64,000 bases of DNA, taken from CALJDF01 sp038121105 (GTDB lineage Bacteria > Pseudomonadota > Alphaproteobacteria > SHVP01). The notes below the pieces were generated by a model. The model was given only the letters and a program-made list of their open reading frames with translations, ran no database searches and was not told where the DNA came from. Location of the stretch: assembly GCA_038121105.1 (NCBI GenBank), contig JAYONB010000004.1, positions 186,001-250,000 of the forward strand. Direction: 5' to 3'. Made by a program: the position numbers and the translations under genes. Positions 51,389 to 58,332 of this stretch are shown one piece after another (within the stretch, counting starts at the first letter, position 1; each line of letters begins with the position of its first letter).

Positions 51389-52210
51389 TCAGAGGTCGGT
51401 CAGGAGACTGGCGGCAACGGCAGCCAAAACCACGAGTCCCGAGACCGCGGCGAGGACGAAAGGCTCCACGGCTTTACCGGCACGACTGCTGAAGGCGGGC
51501 AGTCGAAAGATCTTATCGGCGAAAAACACCAAGACCAAGATCGCGAGGCTCAATCGGTTGGCGGCTCCGCTGATGGTAGCGGCCGCGCCAAACACCAACA
51601 CGGTGGCGGCGATCCCAATCATAAGCCCGGCGCCGCCCGCAAACCGTTGCTTGGGCCAATTCCACGCGAAGTAGACGGCGACCGCTGCACTTGCGCTGAG
51701 GGCCACACCGGCCACGTCCTTTTCGCCGGCGAGGAGCAAAACCAAGCCAATCCCGAGAGCTGCCATGGCCAAGAGGACGATCGGAGTCGTGGTGGTCTGA
51801 TCGAAATCCGAGAAGCTGAACGAAATCACCGCGATCGCCACGAAACAAAGACCAAAGATGGCCGTTTCGGCGGTGAAAGTGCCGCCGATGTGAGGGTTTG
51901 TCAGCCAGATAAGCGCCAATAGTGGCGCAGCGATGATCAACGTTCTCAACAGCGGCCGAACGCCCTGGAAAAGCAGGTCGGTGGCGAAACCAATCAGGAC
52001 TAGACCGGCAATCACGAGCACAAGGGGATCGCCCCAAAGTGCGTTCGGGTCTCGTCCCAATGCGTAGCTGACCAAAACGGCGACGCCGGTCCCCGTACTG
52101 GCGATTTTGGGGCCGATGGCCGGCCCCGCCACCAGCCGGATCAACCCAATGGCCGCTAGAGCCAGGATCGCAGGGATCGCGCCAAACTGAATCCACTGAT
52201 TGTCGAGCAT
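51389..52210 (-). CDS. Polytopic inner-membrane protein of unknown function
   Basis: A 273-residue, strongly hydrophobic protein with roughly eight to nine membrane helices, separated by short loops (for example GRDPNALWGDP, FSDFDQTTTTP, NWPKQRFAGG). No transporter or enzyme signature is recognised. A DPNALWGDPLVLVIAGLVLIGF stretch and many Ala/Gly/Leu-rich helices suggest a small-molecule or lipid-related membrane role at most. The ATG at 52210 was used. A strong terminator for the upstream gene lies just before it. Confidence 0.65.
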   Translation of the reverse strand: MLDNQWIQFGAIPAILALAAIGLIRLVAGPAIGPKIASTGTGVAVLVSYALGRDPNALWGDPLVLVIAGLVLIGFATDLLFQGVRPLLRTLIIAAPLLALIWLTNPHIGGTFTAETAIFGLCFVAIAVISFSFSDFDQTTTTPIVLLAMAALGIGLVLLLAGEKDVAGVALSASAAVAVYFAWNWPKQRFAGGAGLMIGIAATVLVFGAAATISGAANRLSLAILVLVFFADKIFRLPAFSSRAGKAVEPFVLAAVSGLVVLAAVAASLLTDL

Positions 52211-52224
52211 AGGGCTAGAAGCGG

Positions 52225-52257
52225 AAAAGCCCGGTCCTGACGAGCAGGGCCGGGCTT
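52225..52257 (-). terminator. Rho-independent terminator of the small membrane protein gene
   Basis: A 13-bp stem (AAGCCCGGTCCTG paired with CAGGGCCGGGCTT, one G-U pair, 5-base loop) lies 20 bases beyond the stop of the minus-strand small membrane gene and is followed on that strand by TTTT. Confidence 0.88.
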
Positions 52258-52278
52258 CCCAAAGGAACTAAATGGCGG

Positions 52279-52512
52279 CTATTTCGACATGCCGCGGAAC
52301 AAATACAGAATGATGCCCAAGGTGATCAGGCCGACGAGGCCGTTTGCACCAAGCAAATTGATGAGATCCATCAAGTTGTCGACCACACTACCGAACCACG
52401 GAAGGTTTGGCCCTACGAGGATTTGGGCGGCCACCGCGAGCGGAATGAGCACGAGGACCACTCCGACGAGTTGGCTTACCCAAGCTCGGACTTTGTCAAA
52501 CATATCAGGCAT
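52279..52512 (-). CDS. Small two-helix membrane protein, function unknown
   Basis: A 77-residue protein with two hydrophobic helices (LVGVVLVLIPLAVAAQILV and GLVGLITLGIILYLFRG). The frame is open further upstream, but the ATG at 52512 is preceded by AAGGGGGAAAA and gives a compact N-terminus (MPDMFDKVRAWVS, amphipathic). Its own terminator shows it is transcribed alone. Possibly a phage-holin-like or small regulatory membrane protein; unknown. Confidence 0.7.
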   Translation of the reverse strand: MPDMFDKVRAWVSQLVGVVLVLIPLAVAAQILVGPNLPWFGSVVDNLMDLINLLGANGLVGLITLGIILYLFRGMSK

Positions 52513-52835
52513 GTTTTCCCCCTTATAAGGATTGGTACATGGCTGCAAAGGTTCTCGGGGGCGAGATTGTGCATAGATGTAGTGGCTTGTCCACTAGATT
52601 TAGTTTTCCGCAAGTTAAATGGCTGAAATCTGCGAAAATTATTGAGTATTTTGGTAGTTAGCGGGTAGGTCATCTTGCTGCTTATCTGACCAGACAGATG
52701 ATTAGTATGGCCTAACTGCCATGAACCTCGGCCTTTATTTGATGCCCATTTCAATGCAATTGGCGGCGAGGAATGACTGAGAGAAGGGGCGATCCGATCG
52801 GGACTTGAGCGACCGGTGGCCGGCACCAAAGACGG
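52513..52835. other. Gene-free stretch, 323 bp
   Basis: AT-richer than its surroundings. It should contain the promoter of the small membrane protein (minus strand). A small AGTGG-N5-CCACT inverted repeat occurs at about 52582-52597. I see no plausible coding frame with a ribosome-binding site and no RNA gene signature. Confidence 0.5.
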
Positions 52836-53369
52836 CTATGAAAAGCGTCTGAATTCCCCGGAGTGGAAGAGCAGGGGGTCAAGGGCTTGGTTCACATAAC
52901 GCTCGACCGCCCCGAGGATGATCTCATGATCGCCGCCCGGATAGCGGGCATCGACCCGACATTCCATATAGGCGACGCATCCCTCGAGGAGCGGAACGCC
53001 TTCAAGCCCGCCATGCCAGGCAACACCGGAAAATTTGTCGGCGCCGGTCTTGGCGAATCGCAGCGCTAGGTTTTCCTGGTTGGCTTCCAAGACGTTGACG
53101 GCGAAGGCCTTGCCTTCGGTAAAGGCCGGCCCGCTCATGGAGGTTTTGGCGATGCTCCAGAGGATGAGCGGCGGGGCCAACGATACAGAGGTGAACGAGT
53201 TGCAGGTGACACCAAGCAGGGCGCCGCCGTCGTCGACCGTGGTAATGATGGCGACGCCGGTGGCGAACTGCCCCAGCATGTCGCGCAGGCGGCGGCGCGA
53301 CCGACTGTCTGCTCCAGCCGTTTCGCGCTCGGGTACGGCGGCGTTGGTTCTCTTGGTATCAGCGTTCAC
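52836..53369 (-). CDS. Flavin reductase domain protein (NADH:FMN oxidoreductase of a two-component monooxygenase)
   Basis: A 177-residue flavin-reductase-like protein with the FMN-binding split barrel: GQFATGVAIITTVD near residue 33, LGVTCNSFTSVSLAPPLILWSIAK near 52, FAVNVLEANQENLALRFA near 88 and the C-terminal PLLFHSGEF. It reduces free flavin for a partner oxygenase. The partner oxygenase gene is not present here. Start is a GTG at 53369. It shares a divergent promoter with an IclR regulator, which may control it. The N-terminal 28 residues are an unstructured, charged extension. Confidence 0.88.
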   Translation of the reverse strand: MNADTKRTNAAVPERETAGADSRSRRRLRDMLGQFATGVAIITTVDDGGALLGVTCNSFTSVSLAPPLILWSIAKTSMSGPAFTEGKAFAVNVLEANQENLALRFAKTGADKFSGVAWHGGLEGVPLLEGCVAYMECRVDARYPGGDHEIILGAVERYVNQALDPLLFHSGEFRRFS

Positions 53370-53444
53370 CAGGACACCCGCAACAAAAAAAGACCGACAT
53401 CGAGTGGCATGCCGGAACCGCGTGGATCAAGCCCATTTTTTGGT

Positions 53445-53455
53445 TATACCGTATA
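53445..53455. promoter_or_regulatory. Inverted repeat in the flavin reductase/iclR divergent promoter
   Basis: TATAC-C-GTATA is a perfect 5-bp inverted repeat about 75 bp upstream of the flavin reductase start and 100 bp upstream of the IclR start. It is a candidate operator for the IclR protein, by position only. Confidence 0.35.
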
Positions 53456-53554
53456 GGGGCTGGGCCACGCTCTTGTTCGCATTGCGATCATGTGATTTGT
53501 TCGTATGGTGGTCAATTAAACCTCGCGCCTAAGGCCCGCCACCAACATAACCAA

Positions 53555-54340
53555 ATGACACAGTTTCGTCCCGTTCGATCGCTGGTTCGTGGCTTGGATA
53601 TTCTCCAGGCGTTGAACCGTCGCAATGGCGCTACGGTGACCGAGGTGGCGGAAGACACGTCGTTGTCGCGTGGCACAGTTTACCGGATGCTCGAGACCCT
53701 CCGCGAGGCGGGTTACGTTTTCCGCGATGGTGCCGATGCCCGTTACAGATTGACGATCATGGTGCGCGGACTCAGCGATGGATTTAGCGACGAGTCCTGG
53801 GTGTCTGAAATCGCCAAGCCGCGGATCGAGGCGCTCTGCCAAAAGGTGGTGTGGCCCATTGCCATCGCCACGATCCACGGCACCACGATGCTGGTTCGCG
53901 AGACAACCGATAAGAACTCGCCGCTGGTTCTTCGGCGTATTAGCGGTGGGTTTCGGGTCCCGATCCTCGCGACGTCTGCGGGACAGGCTTATCTGGCCTA
54001 TTGCCCCGAGGAACAACGCGAAACCCTTTTGGATGTCCTGTCGCGATCTGACTCGCATCCCTCCGACATGATGGCCCGAAACCCGAGACTAACTCGAAAA
54101 ATCCTCGGCGAAGTGCGTGACCGAGGCTATGCGACAACAACCCGGCCGCATCTCAACGACAGTGCGATCGCGGTGCCGGTACGCCCGCACGGTCGCGTCG
54201 TGGCCGCGATCAGCATGCGCTATATCTACAGCGCCATGCCGGTGTCGACAGCGGTCGAAAAGTACTTAGGGGATCTCCAGGCTACGGCCCAAGACATCGC
54301 CGCGGCGTTCGAAGAAAAAAGCCAGCTTCAAGGGGGCTAG
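53555..54340 (+). CDS. IclR-family transcriptional regulator
   Basis: A 261-residue regulator: an N-terminal winged helix (RSLVRGLDILQALNRRNGATVTEVAE, then SLSRGTVYRMLETLREAGYV) and an effector domain with ILATSAGQAYLAYCPEEQRE and a GYATTTRPHLNDSAIAVPVR segment. This resembles MhpR-type IclR activators of aromatic-catabolism operons. The frame is open from 53492, but the ATG at 53555 gives the typical start. It is divergent from the flavin reductase; regulation of a two-component oxygenase system is a reasonable guess. Its stop interlocks with the next gene (CTAG). Confidence 0.9.
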   Translation: MTQFRPVRSLVRGLDILQALNRRNGATVTEVAEDTSLSRGTVYRMLETLREAGYVFRDGADARYRLTIMVRGLSDGFSDESWVSEIAKPRIEALCQKVVWPIAIATIHGTTMLVRETTDKNSPLVLRRISGGFRVPILATSAGQAYLAYCPEEQRETLLDVLSRSDSHPSDMMARNPRLTRKILGEVRDRGYATTTRPHLNDSAIAVPVRPHGRVVAAISMRYIYSAMPVSTAVEKYLGDLQATAQDIAAAFEEKSQLQGG

Positions 54341-56106
54341 CGGCCCGAGGGCTGCCGCTCGAGTGCGACGAGAGTCGTCGCCAATCTCGCAAGCGCGCTG
54401 GCGCGGGCGAAGCTGTTTTCGATTTCCGCCGCCACATCCAGCGCCGCATCGAACGCCGTGCGAGCGAGGTCGCCTTCCCCTCGATCGGCACTACTCAGCG
54501 CGAGGCGGGAGAGCGTCCAAGAACGGTCGAGATCGCTGGTGATGCTCTCTGCAGCCGCCCAAGCGAGGGACCGGGTTTCTTCCGCGTCGGTGCTGCCGTC
54601 GCGCGCTTGAACCGAAGCGAGGTGCCACAGTGACTGCGCCCTCAATCCGCCGTCTTCGATCTTCTTCGCCGCGGTGGCGGCGTCCTGATAGCCGCGCATT
54701 TCGGCCAAAGCCGCGGCGATACGACTAACCGCAAAGGCTTTGGCATAGGTAAAACGGGCATCGATCTCTTCGGTATCCGATCGGGCCTGTTTCAGGCTTT
54801 GCTCGGCGCCTTCGATATTTCCCGCACGGGCTTGCGCGATGGCAACGTAGGTCAACGCCACAACGCGATAGCGTGCATCGACCACATCGGCGGCGTCTTC
54901 CATCGCCGGCGGGGCGCTCCTGGATTGCGCGCTGTTCTCTGTCAGCGCCAAAAGGACGGGGCGGCGCATTGCGGGTGTAGAAATTTCAGCCATCAGTTCA
55001 CGCGCGCGTTTGGTTTGCCCAAGCGTGGCGTGGACGCCCGATATCTGTCCCAAGGCACGATCACGTTCCGTGCCCCGAATCTTGGCGTCGTGGGCAGTGT
55101 CGAGGGCGACCCGGAGAAGGTGATCCGCCGCGTCAGCCGCGCCTGCGACATGGAGCTTTGGCGCAAGGTCGGTCAGGAGCGCCAGAGTGGCCGCCAAAGC
55201 ATTGCCGGCGCTTGCAATCGCCAGGAGTTCACCCAGAACTTGACCGAGACCTGTCTTGTCGCCTTCGCGGGCCTTTGCCGTCGCGATCGCACCGAGAATT
55301 TCCGCAGAAAACATCGGCTCGGGCATGCCGGAGATAACTTCTCGAGCGGGCTCGGCCTGGCCGTTTGTGGCCCAAGCGATGGCCGCATCGCGGAGGGCTG
55401 CGACGACCAAGCGTGGGTCTTCGATCAAGCCAACCGTGCGATAGACTTCGTTCACGAGACCGGCAGTCGCAAGCGCAATGGCGATATCCCCGAGCGCCCA
55501 GTCGCGAAACTTGGTGTCACCGATCGCTTTTGCACTCTGAAAGCCTTCTTCAAGAAGGCAGGTAGGGGAGGGGGTAGAGAAACAGCCAGAGGGGTCGCGC
55601 AACGGATCGGCGGCGGCGCTCTCGCCTGTCTTCAGCCGGTTCGCGATGCTACTCGACAGGAGCATGTTGCGTGCGGCTTCGCGTTTCTTGTCGCGGGTGT
55701 TTTCGAGCCGCACGAGGAGCTTATTGGCCCGCCCAACGGTCTCCAGGTGATCCAGGAGCTCTTTCGTCGGTCGGCCGGTCACCGTGAGATCGACTTGGGA
55801 TTCGTAAATCCTGATAGCCCGTTCGGTTGCCGGCGACATCGTGCCGTCGGTCGGGCCGGCATAGATTCCGAGTTCGGCTAGGACGTCCTGAATACGAGAG
55901 ACGAGCGCCGAAAGCCGTACGGCGTCGGGTGAGAAGTCCGGGGCTGCGTCGTCTCGCTCCTCAACGGCGGCAAGAACAATCATTGGCGCCGGGTCGACAC
56001 GTGACACCTGCGGCGTCGCGTGACCTGGCACGGGCCCCAGGGCCGTTAGAAGGGTGCCAAGCACCGCTGTGCCAACAGACAGAGTGACGATGTATCGATT
56101 CCGCAC
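54337..56106 (-). CDS. Peptidoglycan-binding-domain protein with long helical-repeat region
   Basis: A 589-residue protein. The N-terminus is a signal-anchor or signal peptide (YIVTLSVGTAVLGTLLTALGPVPGHA). At about residues 75-140 there is a PG_binding_1-type domain (IQDVLAELGIYAGPTDG, then a helix with TERAIRIYESQ). The rest is a TPR/HEAT-like array of helix pairs with recurring Ala-rich repeats such as DWALGDIAIALATAGL and YVAIAQARAGNIEGAEQSLK. A GTG at 56106 was preferred as start, and the frame is open to 56289. It is likely a periplasmic, cell-wall-attached scaffold. Function unknown. Transcribed away from the Crp-type gene. Confidence 0.75.
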   Translation of the reverse strand: MRNRYIVTLSVGTAVLGTLLTALGPVPGHATPQVSRVDPAPMIVLAAVEERDDAAPDFSPDAVRLSALVSRIQDVLAELGIYAGPTDGTMSPATERAIRIYESQVDLTVTGRPTKELLDHLETVGRANKLLVRLENTRDKKREAARNMLLSSSIANRLKTGESAAADPLRDPSGCFSTPSPTCLLEEGFQSAKAIGDTKFRDWALGDIAIALATAGLVNEVYRTVGLIEDPRLVVAALRDAAIAWATNGQAEPAREVISGMPEPMFSAEILGAIATAKAREGDKTGLGQVLGELLAIASAGNALAATLALLTDLAPKLHVAGAADAADHLLRVALDTAHDAKIRGTERDRALGQISGVHATLGQTKRARELMAEISTPAMRRPVLLALTENSAQSRSAPPAMEDAADVVDARYRVVALTYVAIAQARAGNIEGAEQSLKQARSDTEEIDARFTYAKAFAVSRIAAALAEMRGYQDAATAAKKIEDGGLRAQSLWHLASVQARDGSTDAEETRSLAWAAAESITSDLDRSWTLSRLALSSADRGEGDLARTAFDAALDVAAEIENSFARASALARLATTLVALERQPSGR

Positions 56107-56458
56107 GATGGTTGAGTGTCCTATTTGGTGGTCGAGAAGCCCCCAAAAACACAATATCTGGACACTATACACCGATAGGGCCGACCCGACAGTATCCGGG
56201 GTCACTCCGGTAACGGATCCTGAACAGCCGCGTTGCCGGTCCATGCCGATGTCCCGCGACAGCAACGAGGTGTCGCCGTCCGGTAGCAAGAATTGGTCCT
56301 GCTCAACCTATTCCAATGGTTCGAGTTTTTGGCGTAAACCATTGGTACAAATGCTACTCTAACATTCCCATGGGCGAATAACCCATGCCAGCTTGTTCAG
56401 AGCATGCTAGGAGAAGGGCCTCACTTCTTGGCCCGTGATTTTTGTTTGATGCACCGCG
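56107..56458. other. 352-bp intergenic region with inverted repeats (divergent promoters)
   Basis: No coding frame is supported here. It holds a perfect 9-bp inverted repeat CCAATGGTT / AACCATTGG with 15-bp spacer at 56313-56345 and a CATGGG-N7-CCCATG repeat at 56369-56387, both upstream of the Crp/Fnr-type gene. On the minus strand a TATAGT box at about 56162-56167 is a possible -10 for the helical-repeat gene. Confidence 0.5.
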
Positions 56459-57208
56459 ATGGCGAACGTCCCTGAAAACAATCTCCGTGGCATTCACCTA
56501 TTTACGAATCTGCCGCCGGAGGAGGTCGCATCCCTCGAAACCCGCTGCAAGTGGACGCAGTACCCTGCGGTCGCGCAGATTTTGGAGCGAGAGACCGATA
56601 ACCGAGACGTTTACTTCGTCGTTCGCGGCTCGGTTCGTATCGTCAACTACTCGACATCAGGACGCGAGATCGCTCTCGCGACGGTTGAAGCTGGTAGTTA
56701 TTTCGGCGAATTGTCGGCGGTCGATGGTCAGCGACGTTCGGCCAATGTTGTGGCGGTCACGGACTGTACCGTCGCGACCATAACACCGGCGGTGTTTAGC
56801 CGCTTGCTCGTCAAACACCCGACGGTTGCCATGCACGTTCTCCAGCGGCTCGCGGGGATCGTGAGGGTTGCTGACGACCGAATTATGGATCTCAGTACTT
56901 TACGTGCGGTTCAGCGGGTTTATGTCGAACTCCTCCGGCTCACGGACCGCGACGTGGCCGTACCGGACCTCTGGGTGATACGGCCGATGCTTTCCCATAG
57001 CGAAATCGCCAGCCGGGCCAGCACGACTCGCGAAACCGTCGCGCGCGTTCTGGGGCAGCTAGCCCATGCCGGTATTGTCGAGCGCAAGAGCAAGGCGCTT
57101 TATATCCGGGACAAAGACCGGTTGGAGCGCCTAGCGGAGCTTTCCGCGCCGGACGGGATGGTGACGCCGAAGACGAAAGCCCCATCCGACCTGACCGCCA
57201 CCGATTAA
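56459..57208 (+). CDS. Crp/Fnr-family transcriptional regulator
   Basis: A 249-residue regulator. The N-terminal cyclic-nucleotide-binding-type beta-roll (FTNLPPEEVASLE, VYFVVRGSVRIV, AGSYFGELSAVDGQRRSANVVA) shows the GELSA and RRSA phosphate-binding signature, so cAMP or a similar ligand is plausible. The C-terminal winged helix has SHSEIASRASTTRETVARVLGQL. No Fnr-type N-terminal cysteine cluster is seen. It lies eight bases upstream of the GT2 gene and may be co-transcribed. Inverted repeats in its upstream region could be autoregulatory sites. Confidence 0.88.
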   Translation: MANVPENNLRGIHLFTNLPPEEVASLETRCKWTQYPAVAQILERETDNRDVYFVVRGSVRIVNYSTSGREIALATVEAGSYFGELSAVDGQRRSANVVAVTDCTVATITPAVFSRLLVKHPTVAMHVLQRLAGIVRVADDRIMDLSTLRAVQRVYVELLRLTDRDVAVPDLWVIRPMLSHSEIASRASTTRETVARVLGQLAHAGIVERKSKALYIRDKDRLERLAELSAPDGMVTPKTKAPSDLTATD

Positions 57209-57215
57209 GCCGGTC

Positions 57216-58022
57216 GTGACGTCGGTTCCTCCCCTTGTCGGGCCGTTTGGTGCAGATGGCTCGGCGTCCGTTCAGCCTACTTGCGCATTGTCCGTGGTGA
57301 TCCCGGTTCATAACGAAGCGGACAACATTGCGGATCTCATTCGCGAGACGGCGGGCGCATTGCGCGAAATCGATTTCGAGATCGTCGTCGCCGACGACGC
57401 GAGCGACGATGCCACCGAAACGATCCTTTCGGATCTTTCGACCGAGTTTCCCGAGCTACGGGTCGTTCGCCATGTCCGCCAATCCGGGCAAAGTGCGGGT
57501 GTTCTGAGCGGTGTGCGGGCGGCGAGGGCACCCTGGGTTGCGACGATCGATGGCGATGGACAAAACTACCCGGCGGACATTCTCAAGCTGATGGCGCGGC
57601 GCGATGCCGAGGCGGCGGTCGGCCCTTTGTTGGTCGCGGGCCGCCGAGCGGAACGGCAAGACACCGCACGGAAAAAACTGCAGTCGCGGATTGCCAACAC
57701 CATTCGCGCGCGCCTGTTGGGTGACCGGACGCCGGATACCGGATGTGGCCTTAAGCTGTTTCCGCGAGATGCTTTTTTGCAGTTACCGCATTTCGATCAC
57801 TTTCACCGTTTCCTTCCCGCGTTGTTCATATGGATGGGCGGCAGCGTCGTCTCCGAAGACGTGGGTCATCGCCCTCGTACCGGCGGCCGATCGCACTATG
57901 GGATGTGGGGGCGGCTAGCCGTGGGTGTTGTCGATTTACTGGGTGTGATGTGGCTGCAGCGTCGCCGCGTGGTAGTAGGTGCCAGGGAACAAACCGCTGA
58001 CAAGGAGCTGAATGAGCGATGA
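57216..58022 (+). CDS. Family 2 glycosyltransferase (dolichyl/undecaprenyl-phosphate sugar synthase-like)
   Basis: A 268-residue GT2 enzyme: LSVVIPVHNEADNIADLI near residue 28, VVADDASDDAT near 52, the acidic metal motif TIDGDGQNYPADI near 110 and GVVDLLGVMWLQRR at the membrane-associated C-terminus. Such enzymes (DPM1/ArnC type) charge a polyprenyl phosphate with a sugar in the cytoplasm for later transfer by an integral-membrane GT39/ArnT enzyme, which is encoded two genes downstream. GTG start. The next gene overlaps by four bases. Confidence 0.88.
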   Translation: MTSVPPLVGPFGADGSASVQPTCALSVVIPVHNEADNIADLIRETAGALREIDFEIVVADDASDDATETILSDLSTEFPELRVVRHVRQSGQSAGVLSGVRAARAPWVATIDGDGQNYPADILKLMARRDAEAAVGPLLVAGRRAERQDTARKKLQSRIANTIRARLLGDRTPDTGCGLKLFPRDAFLQLPHFDHFHRFLPALFIWMGGSVVSEDVGHRPRTGGRSHYGMWGRLAVGVVDLLGVMWLQRRRVVVGAREQTADKELNER

Positions 58023-58303
58023 GTGCGACAGTCTTGTGGACGATCGTCGGCTTTGCGGGACAGGCGCTCTTTAGCGCACGGTTCATCGCGCAATGGCTCG
58101 TCAGCGAATGGCGGCGGCGCAGCGTTATCCCGATCGCGTTTTGGTATTTCAGCCTCGGTGGCGGCGCTACACTTTTGGCCTATGCCATCTACCGGGAAGA
58201 CCCGGTGTTCATAGTCGGGCAAGCTGCCGGGCTTCTGATCTACTCACGCAATCTCTATCTCATTTTTCGCGAGCGACGGAACGCCGTTGCCTCCGAGACG
58301 TAA
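58019..58303 (+). CDS. Lipid A biosynthesis N-terminal-domain (LAB_N) membrane protein
   Basis: A 94-residue inner-membrane protein with three hydrophobic helices: LWTIVGFAGQALFSARFIAQWLVSEWRR, PIAFWYFSLGGGATLLAYAIYR and DPVFIVGQAAGLLIYSRNLYLIF. This is the LAB_N domain, found alone or fused to lipid-A-disaccharide synthase, and frequently encoded between a GT2 and an ArnT-like GT39. It overlaps the GT2 stop by four bases. Possibly a subunit or flippase-like helper in lipid glycosylation. Confidence 0.9.
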   Translation: MSATVLWTIVGFAGQALFSARFIAQWLVSEWRRRSVIPIAFWYFSLGGGATLLAYAIYREDPVFIVGQAAGLLIYSRNLYLIFRERRNAVASET

Positions 58304-58332
58304 TTGCCGATAGTCGACAGGCGTCGATCCGG

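Noticed and set aside
56313..56345. tRNA T-arm-like GGTTCGAG in the intergenic region
   Set aside because: No acceptor or anticodon stem can be folded around it; it is part of the inverted repeat.
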